A model generated the notes under the pieces. That model was not told where the DNA came from. It searched no databases and worked only from the letters and a program-made list of their open reading frames with translations. A program made the position numbers and the translations under genes. 64,000 nucleotides of DNA from an uncultured Sphingomonadaceae bacterium. Its GTDB lineage: Bacteria > Pseudomonadota > Alphaproteobacteria > Sphingomonadales > Sphingomonadaceae. Location of the stretch: assembly GCA_947488625.1 (NCBI GenBank), contig CANKZR010000001.1:186001-250000 (forward strand). Reading direction: 5' to 3'. Shown piece after piece: positions 1 through 8,214 of this stretch; position 1 is the stretch's first letter; each line of letters opens with the position of its first letter.

Positions 1-108
1 TGCGCCCCTTCGGATATCGCGGAACTGTTTGTCTTCCTCGCATCCGACCGCGCTCACAAGGTTACCGGTTCGCTCTACACGATGGATGGTGGGCAATTGG
101 CCGGTTGA
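1..108 (+). CDS. SDR family oxidoreductase, C-terminal fragment
   Basis: The gene enters from the left edge and only its last 35 codons are visible. They read as the end of a short-chain dehydrogenase/reductase: an ELFVFLASD segment, then VTGS and MDGGQLAG, the usual SDR finish where the last strand and loop close over the cofactor. Catalytic Tyr-Lys and the Rossmann glycines lie outside the window, so substrate cannot be inferred. It is co-directional with the SnoaL-like gene 75 bp downstream and beside the steroid cluster, so a steroid or acyl-CoA alcohol substrate is plausible but only by context. Confidence 0.85.
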   Translation, partial: CAPSDIAELFVFLASDRAHKVTGSLYTMDGGQLAG

Positions 109-182
109 GAATAGCGGGCTCCTGATACCGGGAGCCCGCCTTGCCTCGTGGGCCGATTTTACCGAAGTAACCAAGGAGACTG

Positions 183-632
183 ATGGTCATGATGACCCTT
201 CAGGAAATATCTGATCGGCTGGAGATCGAACAATTGCTTTCGAACTACAGCTTCGCGATCGACGACCGCGACTGGGATGGGCTTGATGGCATTTTCACGC
301 CTGATGCATTCATCGACTACACTGCCGCCGGCGGCATTTCCGGGTCGCTGAGCGAGATCAAGGCATGGCTGCCCGGCGCGATGGAGCGCTTTCCCATGTT
401 TCAGCACATGGTCGCGACGACACAGCTTGTTCTGGAAGGCGACACCGCAACAAGCCGGACAATCCTGTTCAACCCGATGGTCTACAAGGACGATAACGGA
501 GTGGAGGATACCTTCTTCATCGGTCTCTGGTATCGCGACAACTTCGTACGGACCGACGCCGGTTGGCGAATTACACGACGTGTCGAGGAAAAGGGCTGGA
601 CCAAGCACGCTCCCCGGCTGAGCGCCTCCTAG
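183..632 (+). CDS. SnoaL-like / NTF2-fold protein
   Basis: A 149-residue protein of the SnoaL-like (NTF2) superfamily. The N-terminus has the family pattern of a helix with LEIEQLLSNYSFAIDDRDWDGL followed by a segment ending FTPDAFIDYT, and the second half has the alternating strands that form the cone-shaped pocket, including GLWYRDNFVRTDAGWRI. Such proteins act as isomerases, dehydratases or ligand binders; catalytic identity cannot be read here. AAGGAG lies 4 nt before the first ATG; in-frame ATGs at 189 and 192 give 10 and 13 nt, so the start is uncertain by three codons. It follows the SDR fragment and converges on the leftward steroid operon, which contains a second SnoaL-like protein. 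Confidence 0.8.
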   Translation: MVMMTLQEISDRLEIEQLLSNYSFAIDDRDWDGLDGIFTPDAFIDYTAAGGISGSLSEIKAWLPGAMERFPMFQHMVATTQLVLEGDTATSRTILFNPMVYKDDNGVEDTFFIGLWYRDNFVRTDAGWRITRRVEEKGWTKHAPRLSAS

Positions 633-665
633 ACCCAACCGATTTCCCCGTGAGAAAGCCGGTCG

Positions 666-1196
666 TCACTCGTCCCAGCTGAGCAGGTAGGAAATATCGG
701 TGCGTTCTTCGGGCTTGAGCCCGGTTTTCGCCAGCCAGTGGGCCGTGATCACACCGGCCTTGTCGCGCGGATAGATGATCTCGATCACGCGCTCGTATGC
801 GGTGCTGGCGATTTTCCAGCGCCCGTCCTCGCGGCGATACTTGTCCTTGTAAATTGCCGTTCCGAAGGTGTGGTCATCGCGTTCCAGGCTGATGAAGACA
901 TCTTCCAGATACCAGATAGCCTCTGCGGTATCCTCTCCGGTCAAGGTGATATCCGGCATGTGGCCATGGTGCATCGCCAGCGCATCCGATGGAAAGGCGT
1001 TGGCAAGGAACAGCAGCATCTCCTGCTTCCCCGAAAACTGGCAGCGATAGGTGCCACCCTTGTAATCGACCGACACATCATCGGTGAACAACGTTGCGAG
1101 AAGTTCCTGGTCACCGGTGTCGATCGCCCTGAAATATCGATGCTTGACGGTGCGAATATCCTCGAGATCGGACAGTTCCTGCAAAGAATATGCCAT
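666..1196 (-). CDS. SnoaL-like / NTF2-fold protein
   Basis: Last gene of the leftward steroid run, 176 residues from the ATG at 1196. The start is placed at MAYSLQELSDLEDI because the upstream extension lies over the neighbouring gene and is Arg-rich and unlike the family. The pattern is SnoaL_4-like: HRYFRAIDTGDQELLATLFTDDVSVDY near residues 20-45, then a region with histidines in AMHHGHMPDI and a final strand region RREDGRWKI. The family contains hydratases, isomerases and ring hydroxylation helpers; no specific role can be assigned. It starts 5 bp after the SRPBCC gene ends, so the two are almost surely co-transcribed. Together with the gene at 183-632 and the isomerase-like protein at 22814 it makes three NTF2-fold proteins in one cluster. 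Confidence 0.82.
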   Translation of the reverse strand: MAYSLQELSDLEDIRTVKHRYFRAIDTGDQELLATLFTDDVSVDYKGGTYRCQFSGKQEMLLFLANAFPSDALAMHHGHMPDITLTGEDTAEAIWYLEDVFISLERDDHTFGTAIYKDKYRREDGRWKIASTAYERVIEIIYPRDKAGVITAHWLAKTGLKPEERTDISYLLSWDE

Positions 1197-1201
1197 GGTT
1201 A

Positions 1202-1732
1202 TCAACCCTTCCGTGATGCTGTGTATATTGCCTCTGCGCGGACTTTCAGCGCCATGGCGGAGTCGTCGAAGGCGCGTTTGACCCACGGACCGGCAAATCG
1301 GAAGACGTGGATCCCGTTCGTGCCGAGAAATGCATCGGTCGAGAAATAGCGGCAGCTCTCCGGCCCGGTCTTCTCGATGACCTGATCCCGGCGCGCAGGA
1401 TAAGGCCAGAAGTCATAGTAGGGCAGTTGCCAGCTCAGCATGGCTTCGGGCTCGAAGGCGCAGACGAACTCGCAATTTTCCACCAGCGTGCCGGGCACCG
1501 CGTAGTTGACCAGCGTCATCTCGACGGGGGCCTCCATTTCGAGGGTGGATTTGGCGCGTACGCAAAACGGGTTCCACTCGTTGTAGCGTGGCAGATCCGT
1601 CAACACCTCCCACACGACCTTGGCAGGGGCATCGATATTCACGGTTTCGCTGACGGTTACGGCGTCGGGATCGAACCCGGACCGTTCATCGTCCGCCAGC
1701 GTCGGATGTGACTTCATCCAGTCCAGCAGCAT
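1202..1732 (-). CDS. SRPBCC family protein
   Basis: A 176-residue START/Bet v1-type (SRPBCC) protein. The family signature is visible: an N-terminal strand ending in VNIDAPAKVVWEVLTDLPRYNEWNPFC (about residues 32-58), then antiparallel strands with AMLSWQL and a C-terminal long helix starting near AFDDSAMALK. SRPBCC proteins bind hydrophobic ligands in a deep cavity, and some are polyketide cyclases; a steroid or seco-steroid ligand fits the location. The start at 1732 is chosen because GAGGAG stands 6 nt before it; a longer frame would run into the flavoprotein gene. It lies 56 bp downstream of that gene and 5 bp upstream of the SnoaL-like gene. Function beyond ligand binding is unknown. Confidence 0.8.
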   Translation of the reverse strand: MLLDWMKSHPTLADDERSGFDPDAVTVSETVNIDAPAKVVWEVLTDLPRYNEWNPFCVRAKSTLEMEAPVEMTLVNYAVPGTLVENCEFVCAFEPEAMLSWQLPYYDFWPYPARRDQVIEKTGPESCRYFSTDAFLGTNGIHVFRFAGPWVKRAFDDSAMALKVRAEAIYTASRKG

Positions 1733-1788
1733 GGTAGTCTCCTCATAGGCGGGCATGTCACGCACAGGTGCTGCCAGCGTTGTCGCAA

Positions 1789-3249
1789 TCAGGCTTGCGC
1801 GGCGTGGAGCCCCGCTCGCCTGCCGAAGAAAGTGCAATCCGCAAGGCTCATTCCGGAACTGTAGCCATGGCCCCAGGCGGGTAATCCGCTTGTGCAGCGG
1901 CCTGCAGCGAACAGCCCGTTAATCGGCTTCCCGGTACGGTCCAGCACTTCCCCGTCAACAGAAGTATGCAAGCCGCCGAGGGTGAAAAAACTGAAGTAAC
2001 TCGTTTCGAAATTCAGTTCCAGCGCGACGAATGGCCCATGGTCCAGCGGGGTCAGGATCGGTGGTTTCTTGTCGAACAACGGGTCGCGGCCATCGTGTGC
2101 GTGGTGATTGTAGAACGCCATAGTGGAGGCGAGGGTGCCTTCCGCCATTTCGAGTTCCGCTTCCACTTCTGCCCAGCTGTCTCCGGTCGCTGCAATCGTA
2201 ATCCCGGCAAGATCCAGCGGTTGGCTGAAATGCGCATTGTCCAGCAATTGATAGACCTTGCCCCCCGGCTGATCGACCGCGTAGCGGCTGACCCTTCCGT
2301 GATAGCAATCCTCGTTGATGAACCGCTGTCCAGCGGTGTTGACGAAAACCGCATGTGCGTGCGGTTCGGGCATGGTCCACGGACAGGTCGTGAAGAACTG
2401 GTCCATGTGGATGGCATTACCGCCCGCGCCCACCCCTAGGTTGATCCCGGTTCCATCATCCTGGTCGCCGATGGGCGAGCTGATGGCGAACGTTTCCGGA
2501 CAGTGCTGCCGCCGCATCGTCTCGTTCATAACGAAACCGCCGGTCGCCAGAACCACTCCCCGGCGAGCGCGGACGAAGGTAAGCTGGTTGTCGATACGAA
2601 AAATCGCGCCGACTATCCGCTCGCCATCCTGGACTAGACCAAGAGCGCGGGAATCCGCCGAAACCTGCACGCCCTTGTCGCGCGCCGACTTCTCCAGAAT
2701 ATCGACCAGCGGCCTGCCGCCGCCCCAGCCTGTGTGCTGGATCACATGGCCGCGCGGTGCGGGCTTGGCCAGATCGCAGAATGGGGCAGCAGCTTCACTG
2801 CCCGACCATATGAGGGTTGAATCGTCGGACGGCTCGATATGTTTGCCAGGCAGATAATTGCCCCGGTAGGGAACGCCCACGTTCTTGAGCCATGCGAAAT
2901 GGTCGAGCGCTTCGCGAGCGTAGAGTTCGCATTTGGCGTCATCGGCACACGGGCCGCCCGCCGCTTTCAGATAGGCCGCGAAATCCTGCGTCGAATCCTC
3001 GAAGCCCGCGGCGCGCTGAACATCCGTACCGCCCCGGCCACCGATATAGATTTCTCCGCCCGAGAGACCCGATGCGCCGCCGCTTCCGGAACCTCGCTCG
3101 AATATCCTTACTTCGGCACCGGCATCCGCGGCCTCGATGGCAGCGCAGGCGCCGGCGGCGCCGAAGCCTATGACCACGACGTCGGCTTCCATATCCCATC
3201 TCTCGACGTCGTGGGCCGCTAAAGGTCGATGCATTGAAACCTGTTCCAT
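1789..3249 (-). CDS. FAD-dependent dehydrogenase, KstD / fumarate-reductase flavoprotein family
   Basis: A 486-residue flavoprotein. The N-terminal dinucleotide-binding fold is clear (ADVVVIGFGAAGACAAIEAA, residues 22-41, then an acidic residue in IFERG), followed by GGASGLSGGEIYIGG, an FAD-contacting segment, and a C-terminal FAD loop GLFAAGRCTSG...GHGYSSGMSLADC. This is the 3-ketosteroid dehydrogenase/fumarate reductase superfamily, whose members remove or add hydrogens next to a carbonyl. The C-terminus differs from the classical KstD motif I remember, so it may be a delta-4(5-alpha) or ring-D/side-chain dehydrogenase rather than a true delta-1 enzyme. It begins 5 bp after the aldolase gene ends. 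An internal Met (sixth codon) is an alternative start; neither has a strong ribosome-binding site. Confidence 0.82.
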   Translation of the reverse strand: MEQVSMHRPLAAHDVERWDMEADVVVIGFGAAGACAAIEAADAGAEVRIFERGSGSGGASGLSGGEIYIGGRGGTDVQRAAGFEDSTQDFAAYLKAAGGPCADDAKCELYAREALDHFAWLKNVGVPYRGNYLPGKHIEPSDDSTLIWSGSEAAAPFCDLAKPAPRGHVIQHTGWGGGRPLVDILEKSARDKGVQVSADSRALGLVQDGERIVGAIFRIDNQLTFVRARRGVVLATGGFVMNETMRRQHCPETFAISSPIGDQDDGTGINLGVGAGGNAIHMDQFFTTCPWTMPEPHAHAVFVNTAGQRFINEDCYHGRVSRYAVDQPGGKVYQLLDNAHFSQPLDLAGITIAATGDSWAEVEAELEMAEGTLASTMAFYNHHAHDGRDPLFDKKPPILTPLDHGPFVALELNFETSYFSFFTLGGLHTSVDGEVLDRTGKPINGLFAAGRCTSGLPAWGHGYSSGMSLADCTFFGRRAGLHAAQA

Positions 3250-3254
3250 GCGCT

Positions 3255-4292
3255 TCAGTCGCCCTTCGCCTTGACCATATCCAGAGCCACGTCGACGATC
3301 ATGTCTTCCTGCCCGCCCACCATCTTGCGCGCGCCGAGTTCGACCAGGATTTCCCGCGTATCCAGTCCGTAGTCCTGCGCCGCCTTTTCCGCATGGCGCA
3401 GGAAGGATGAATAGACGCCGGCATAGCCCAGGCTGAGTGTTTCGCGATCAACCCGGACCGGACGATCCTGCAAGGGGCGGACGAGATCATCGGCCGCGTC
3501 CATCAGCGCCATCACATCGCATCCGTGGGTCCAGCCCTTGCGATTGGCAGCAGCAATGAAAACCTCGAGCGGGGCGTTCCCCGCACCTGCACCCATCCCC
3601 GCAAGGCTGGCATCGATACGCACGGCACCTTCCTGCGCGGCTACGATGGAATTGGCGACACCCAGCGAAAGGTTGTGATGAGCGTGAATACCGCGCTGCG
3701 TTTCAGGTTTCAGCGCGCGGTCATAGGCGCGCAACCGGTCGCGCACGCCGTCCATGTCCAGCGCGCCGCCGCTATCCGTCACGTAGACGCAGTGCGCGCC
3801 GTAACTTTCCATCAGAACAGCCTGCTGTGCCAGTTCCTCGGCGCCGATCATGTGGCTCATCATGAGGAAGCCCGACACGTCCATGCCCAGGTCACGGGCA
3901 ATCCCGATATGCTGTCTGGAGACATCCGCCTCGGTGCAGTGAGTGGCCACGCGAACGGAACGCACGCCCAGATCGTATGCCCGGCGCAACTCCTCCTCCG
4001 TGCCGACGCCCGGCAAGATAAGCGTGGTGAGCACGGCATTGTCCAGCACCTCGGCAACGGCTTCCAGCCATTCCCAGTCGGTGTGCGCACCAAACCCGTA
4101 ATTGAAGCTCTGTCCGGACAGGCCGTCGCCATGCGCGACTTCGATGGCATCCACGCCGGCCTTGTCCAGAGCGGCTGCGATCTCGCGCACACTATCGACG
4201 CCATACATATGCCTGATGGCATGCATGCCATCCCGCAGTGTCACGTCCTGAATGTATAGCCTGTTGCCGGCTTCCACGTCGAACTTGCTCAT
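3255..4292 (-). CDS. dmpG: 4-hydroxy-2-oxovalerate aldolase (HsaF/TesG type)
   Basis: A 345-residue class II pyruvate aldolase that splits 4-hydroxy-2-oxoacids (4-hydroxy-2-oxovalerate or the C6 homologue from steroids) to pyruvate and an aldehyde that is channelled to the partner dehydrogenase. Family hallmarks: [11 protein letters not shown] at residues 18-28, giving the catalytic Arg20, metal-binding Asp21 and His24, the metal-binding HAHHN motif around residue 202, and [12 protein letters not shown]. Length matches the family (about 340). Its ATG overlaps the dmpF stop by 4 bp, the arrangement expected for a complex-forming pair that needs equal amounts. In Mycobacterium the homologue is HsaF, in Comamonas TesG. 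Confidence 0.95.
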   Translation of the reverse strand: MSKFDVEAGNRLYIQDVTLRDGMHAIRHMYGVDSVREIAAALDKAGVDAIEVAHGDGLSGQSFNYGFGAHTDWEWLEAVAEVLDNAVLTTLILPGVGTEEELRRAYDLGVRSVRVATHCTEADVSRQHIGIARDLGMDVSGFLMMSHMIGAEELAQQAVLMESYGAHCVYVTDSGGALDMDGVRDRLRAYDRALKPETQRGIHAHHNLSLGVANSIVAAQEGAVRIDASLAGMGAGAGNAPLEVFIAAANRKGWTHGCDVMALMDAADDLVRPLQDRPVRVDRETLSLGYAGVYSSFLRHAEKAAQDYGLDTREILVELGARKMVGGQEDMIVDVALDMVKAKGD

Positions 4293-5215
4293 GAGGCGAT
4301 CCTTTCCGCGATCAATTCTCCGGTCGCCTTGGCTGCCGCTGTCATGATGTCGAGGTTGCCCGAATAGGAGGGCAGGTAATCGCCCGCGCCTTCGACCTCG
4401 AGGAATACGGAAGTCTTGATACCCGTGAAATCGCCCTGACCGGGGATGCGCAACCGGTTGTTGTCGCCAAAGCGTTCAAATTGAACCTGCTGTTTCAGGC
4501 GATAGCCCGGCACGTACTTCTGCACCCGTGCCACCATCGCTTCGACTGATGCACGGATCGCATCCTCGTCCGCACCTTCAGACAGGGTGAAAACGGTATC
4601 GCGCATGATCATCGGTGGCTCTGCCGGGTTCAGGATGATTATCGCCTTGCCGCGATCGGCGCCTCCGACCGCTTCGATTGCCCTTGCCGTGGTGCGCGTG
4701 AATTCGTCGATATTCGCCCGTGTGCCCGGACCTGCGGATCGTGAAGATACCGAGGCGACGATCTCGGCATAATGGACATGCGCAACTTCGCTGACGGCGG
4801 CAACCATGGGAATGGTAGCCTGCCCGCCGCACGTCACCATGTTGACGTTCGGCTGGTCGAGATTGACCTGCATATTGACGGGAGGGATGGTGAACGGGCC
4901 CAGTGCAGCGGGGGTGAGATCGATCACCCGAATTCCATCCTTGCGCAGTGTCTCGTCGTGGATCTTGTGGGCCGACGCGCTTGTCGCATCAAACGCAATC
5001 GCGATCTGACCGTAGCAATCGAGCTTCTTCAGACCGTCTATGCCTTCATGCGTGGTGGCGACGCCATGCTTGCGGGCTAAAGCAAGCCCTTCGCTCTCGG
5101 GGTCGATGCCCACAACAGCGACCAGTTCCATGTTCTGCGGGTACTTTATCATTTTCATCATCAGATCGGTTCCGATGTTTCCCGAACCGATGATTGCCGC
5201 TTTTACTTTTGTCAT
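4289..5215 (-). CDS. dmpF: Acetaldehyde/propionaldehyde dehydrogenase, CoA-acylating (HsaG/TesF type)
   Basis: A 308-residue acylating aldehyde dehydrogenase that turns the aldehyde from the aldolase into acetyl- or propionyl-CoA with NAD. Visible: Rossmann loop [10 protein letters not shown] (residues 8-17), catalytic Cys129 in [10 protein letters not shown], and the conserved [10 protein letters not shown] segment. The start at 5215 (MTKVKAA) is the family start; the open frame continues upstream but that part is Arg-rich and overlaps the hydratase gene. It sits 8 bp after the hydratase and overlaps dmpG by 4 bp. The operon order hydratase-dehydrogenase-aldolase is the standard meta-cleavage lower pathway order. 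Confidence 0.95.
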   Translation of the reverse strand: MTKVKAAIIGSGNIGTDLMMKMIKYPQNMELVAVVGIDPESEGLALARKHGVATTHEGIDGLKKLDCYGQIAIAFDATSASAHKIHDETLRKDGIRVIDLTPAALGPFTIPPVNMQVNLDQPNVNMVTCGGQATIPMVAAVSEVAHVHYAEIVASVSSRSAGPGTRANIDEFTRTTARAIEAVGGADRGKAIIILNPAEPPMIMRDTVFTLSEGADEDAIRASVEAMVARVQKYVPGYRLKQQVQFERFGDNNRLRIPGQGDFTGIKTSVFLEVEGAGDYLPSYSGNLDIMTAAAKATGELIAERIAS

Positions 5216-5223
5216 GACGATCC

Positions 5224-6000
5224 TCAGACGAAGCGTGCGGTGCAGCCACCCACGCCGTGAATATTCATTTCGAACAAGTCGCCGGCCACCGCATCCTCCA
5301 GGGGTACGAGCGATCCGGAAAGGATAATGTCGCCCGCATCCAGTGTGACGCCGTATTCGCCCAGTGTGTTGGCCAGCCAGGCTACCGCCTGTGCGGGATC
5401 GCCCTGAACAGCCGATCCCAGTCCTTCGGAAAGGGGTTGCCCGTTCTTGCTGACCGTGACTTTCAATGCCGGAAGATCGTGATCGCGCGGATCGGCTCGC
5501 GCATCCCCGATAACGAAGACGCCGCAACTGGCGTTGTCTGCCACCGTATCGACAATACCGATTTTCCAGTCGGCGATCCGGCTGTCGACAATCTCGAAAC
5601 ACGGTGCGATCAATTCCGTGGCGGCGACGACCTGTGCAGCCGTAACGCCAGGCCCGACAAGCCGGTCACGCAGGATGAAGGCAATTTCCGCTTCGGCTCG
5701 CGGCGCAATGAGCTTTCTTGCGGCTATATCGATGTCGCCGTCAGAACCCATCGCATCCGTGAGAAAGCCGAAATCTGGCTGGCGGACACCAAGCATGTCC
5801 TGCACAGGCTTGCTGGTCACCCCGATCTTCTTGCCGACCACCTTCTCGCCATCGCCGAGCCTGCGCTGAAGGAAGTCCAGACTTATGGCGTAGGCGTCAT
5901 CGATGCCAAGATCCGGGTCGCGTGCACTTAATGGGGGAACGGGTGTCCCTGTACGCAAGCATCGGTATAGTTCGCGCCCGTACTTCTCAGCGGGTTTCAT
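5224..6000 (-). CDS. hsaE: 2-hydroxyhexa/penta-2,4-dienoate hydratase (HsaE-like)
   Basis: A 258-residue member of the MhpD/DmpE hydratase family, which adds water to the 2-hydroxy-2,4-dienoate released by meta-cleavage hydrolysis and gives the aldolase substrate. Family features seen: [16 protein letters not shown] (residues 57-72), the metal-ligand region [10 protein letters not shown] (about residue 100) with two Glu, and the C-terminal [10 protein letters not shown]. Length is normal. It overlaps the hydrolase gene by 14 bp and precedes dmpF by 8 bp. In a steroid cluster the natural substrate is expected to be 2-hydroxyhexa-2,4-dienoate; this is by context, not by sequence. Confidence 0.92.
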   Translation of the reverse strand: MKPAEKYGRELYRCLRTGTPVPPLSARDPDLGIDDAYAISLDFLQRRLGDGEKVVGKKIGVTSKPVQDMLGVRQPDFGFLTDAMGSDGDIDIAARKLIAPRAEAEIAFILRDRLVGPGVTAAQVVAATELIAPCFEIVDSRIADWKIGIVDTVADNASCGVFVIGDARADPRDHDLPALKVTVSKNGQPLSEGLGSAVQGDPAQAVAWLANTLGEYGVTLDAGDIILSGSLVPLEDAVAGDLFEMNIHGVGGCTARFV

Positions 6001-6805
6001 CGAGAAATTCCGTTGCGTAGCGATTGAATTCCGCCTCGCGCTCCACCTGAACCCAATGGCCTACCTTGCTGAACGTGATGCAGCGTATATCGGGGCAATG
6101 GTCAAAGAAGTAATCGATGCCCGAAAGCGGCATGAATTCTTCTTCACGGCCCCAGAACAACAGAATGGGCATAGTCAGTTTCTGTAGGCAGTCGCGCACG
6201 TTGTGGGTTTTCATGCGCGCAAGAACCGCCTTGGGCTGACGCTTTGCTACATCGTAACGCTCGGCAACCAGTTCGTCGGTGACATGAACCGGATCGTGGA
6301 CCAGGCTCTCGATCAGGCGGCGCTGGTCTTCGGGAGAGAAGTCATCGCTACCGAATGACGATTTCATGTTGGCGATACCCGGCATGGCGAAATAGACGCC
6401 GAGCTCTTCGATGCATCCCGGTGCCATGAGCACAAGATTGTGCACCAGGTCCGGTTCGTCCGCAGCCATCTGTATCGCGATGCCCCCTCCCAGCGAATTG
6501 CCGATCAGCGTGGCATGCCGGACGCCATGCTGGCGAAGCGCGTCACGCACGGTTTCGACAAACAGGGTCAGCGTGTAGTCGATATCGTCTGGCATGGACG
6601 ATTGACCATAACCGATCAAATCGGGGAGGATTACGGTGAAACCGGCATCGACGAATGCATCGACGTTTTGCCGGAAGTTCGAAAGACCGGACGCGCCGGG
6701 GCCGCTGCCGTGAAGGAACACGACATGCGGGCCGGAGCCTGTTTCGCGAAGGTGGATCGAATACCCACCCGTGACCGAATAAGTAGCCTCTTTGAAACGT
6801 GTCAT
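5987..6805 (-). CDS. hsaD: Meta-cleavage product hydrolase, alpha/beta fold (HsaD-like)
   Basis: A 272-residue alpha/beta hydrolase of the carbon-carbon bond hydrolase group (HsaD, BphD, MhpC). The oxyanion segment HGSGPGASG (residues 32-40), nucleophile Ser104 in GNSLGG and His250 in KVGHWVQVER are present. The acid residue is unusual: the family motif WGRxD reads WGREE here, so Glu222 stands where Asp is normal. The expected reaction is hydrolysis of the HsaC product to a hydroxydienoate and HIP (3aS-methyl-hexahydro-indanedione propionate). It lies 13 bp downstream of the monooxygenase gene and overlaps the hydratase, so co-expression with both is likely. Confidence 0.88.
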   Translation of the reverse strand: MTRFKEATYSVTGGYSIHLRETGSGPHVVFLHGSGPGASGLSNFRQNVDAFVDAGFTVILPDLIGYGQSSMPDDIDYTLTLFVETVRDALRQHGVRHATLIGNSLGGGIAIQMAADEPDLVHNLVLMAPGCIEELGVYFAMPGIANMKSSFGSDDFSPEDQRRLIESLVHDPVHVTDELVAERYDVAKRQPKAVLARMKTHNVRDCLQKLTMPILLFWGREEEFMPLSGIDYFFDHCPDIRCITFSKVGHWVQVEREAEFNRYATEFLDETR

Positions 6806-6818
6806 TAGTGGTGCGCTA

Positions 6819-8033
6819 TCAAACGAAGGTGAAGGTCGGTGCCTGACCGAGCTGCGTCCCGATCACATCGGCAGTGCGATTGTTCGGATCATTCGCGACA
6901 TGCGCGCGCGCCGCTGACACATCCAACCAGGGCTGGATGATCTCGCTGCTGGTGTAGATAGCGCGTCCACCCAGAAGCTGGACCATATCGTCGATCAAGG
7001 CCGCGCAGCGTCTCGCCACGTTCGAGGAATTGTATGCAAACAGTGCCCGCTGCTCCATTGTCAGGGCTTCGCCGCTCTCCGCGATCTCCATCATCTGGTC
7101 GAACGTGGCCCGCAAGGTCATCTCCATCTCCAGGCCCTGCGCATGCGCTTTGGCAATCGCGGCGTGCAGGATCGGATCGGCCTTGGATGCCTTGCCCGTA
7201 TTGGTCGATATCCGGCTTTCCATGATTGTCATCGCCGCGTTCACGGCAGCGCGCAATCCACCGAGGCAAGCCGTGGACACCGACCGCGTGAACAGCTGTG
7301 CCCAAGGCAGGGAATACAGTGGAGCAGTGTTCACTTCCTGCCCCGGGTTGGTGCAGGCAAAGCCATCCGAAGCCTTGTGCGTGCGATATTCCGGAACAAA
7401 TACGTCATCGACGATGATATCGTGGCTGCCCGTGCCCTGAAGGCCGAATACGTGCCAGTTGTCGCGATCGATCGTGTAATCCGAACGAGGAAGCAGGAAG
7501 GTGCGCATATCGGGCGGGCCTCCTTCCTCCTGAGGCGGTATCATCGCGCCGAGCAGCACCCAGTCGCTGTGAACTGAGCCGGTTGAAAATCCCCAATGGC
7601 CCGACAGCCGAAAACCACCTTCGACGGGGGTCACCTTGCCCACAGGCTGGTAGGTTGACGACACCAGGGTCGAATTGTCCTCTCCCCAGACTTCCTGCTG
7701 CGCCTTCTCTTCGAACAGCGCCAGTTCATAGGGATGGCAACCCAGCACGCCGTACATCCACCCGGTGGACATGCAGCCTTGCGCCAGTTGCTTTTGTACG
7801 TCGAAGAACACGTTCGGGTGCATTTCGTAGCCGCCGAACCGGCGGGGCTGAAGGATGCGGAAGAAACCTGCCTCCTGCATCTCGGCTATGGTTTCCTTGG
7901 GAATGTCACGCTCGGCGATGCAGCGTTTCGCGCGTTCCTTGAGTGTCGGGATCATCGCTCGCGCGCGATCAACCAGCTCTTCCGCGGTCGGAATATCGTC
8001 CGACGTCGACTTGATATCTGCAACAGTCGCCAT
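6819..8033 (-). CDS. hsaA: Flavin-dependent 3-HSA monooxygenase, oxygenase component (HsaA-like)
   Basis: A 404-residue protein with the acyl-CoA dehydrogenase/group D flavin monooxygenase fold. Length and the segments MQEAGFFRILQPRRFGGYE (about residues 51-69), STGWMYGVLGCHPYE and HVFGLQGTGSHDI match the HsaA/HpaH-type two-component oxygenases rather than true dehydrogenases, and no acyl-CoA dehydrogenase QIxR ending is present. HsaA hydroxylates 3-HSA to the catechol 3,4-DHSA using reduced flavin supplied by HsaB. The hydrolase, hydratase, aldolase and dehydrogenase genes follow directly, and HsaC is encoded on the other side of the shared control region. No flavin reductase gene exists in the window. 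First gene of the leftward operon; candidate promoter at 8098-8126. Confidence 0.88.
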   Translation of the reverse strand: MATVADIKSTSDDIPTAEELVDRARAMIPTLKERAKRCIAERDIPKETIAEMQEAGFFRILQPRRFGGYEMHPNVFFDVQKQLAQGCMSTGWMYGVLGCHPYELALFEEKAQQEVWGEDNSTLVSSTYQPVGKVTPVEGGFRLSGHWGFSTGSVHSDWVLLGAMIPPQEEGGPPDMRTFLLPRSDYTIDRDNWHVFGLQGTGSHDIIVDDVFVPEYRTHKASDGFACTNPGQEVNTAPLYSLPWAQLFTRSVSTACLGGLRAAVNAAMTIMESRISTNTGKASKADPILHAAIAKAHAQGLEMEMTLRATFDQMMEIAESGEALTMEQRALFAYNSSNVARRCAALIDDMVQLLGGRAIYTSSEIIQPWLDVSAARAHVANDPNNRTADVIGTQLGQAPTFTFV

Positions 8034-8097
8034 GTTTCAGTTCTCGCTCATCTGCCGCCAGTCTCGAAAACATGAGAACCGGCCTCTTTCGTAAAAA

Positions 8098-8126
8098 TTA
8101 ATGGCATCGAATACGCAAATCGTCAA
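8098..8126 (-). promoter_or_regulatory. Candidate sigma-70-type promoter for the leftward steroid operon
   Basis: On the minus strand TTGACG (8126-8121) and CATTAA (8103-8098) are separated by exactly 17 bp. The -35 matches the consensus at 5 of 6, the -10 at 3 of 6. It points at hsaA, about 65 bp ahead of its ATG. The weak -10 and the inverted repeat 5 bp upstream suggest a promoter that needs an activator, but this is inferred from position only. Confidence 0.4.
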
Positions 8127-8131
8127 TTGAA

Positions 8132-8157
8132 AACCGATATGACTTTCGATATTGGTT
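8132..8157. promoter_or_regulatory. 26-bp inverted repeat, candidate operator between divergent steroid operons
   Basis: AACCGATAT and ATATTGGTT flank an 8-bp spacer; 8 of 9 arm positions pair. It is the only clear dyad in the 181-bp divergent region and lies midway between the two operons, 5 bp upstream of the candidate hsaA -35 and 57 bp before the rightward start codon. A dimeric regulator (TetR, IclR or similar) could control both operons from it; no regulator gene is present in the window. Confidence 0.5.
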
Positions 8158-8214
8158 GTTTTCAGCGGCAAGAGAAACGCGCATCATAATGGATAAGGGC
8201 ATACAGTCGGCGTC

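Noticed and set aside
4289-5602. Longer reading of dmpF up to 5602
   Set aside because: The extra N-terminus is Arg-rich, lies in the hydratase gene, and the family starts at MTKVKAA at 5215.
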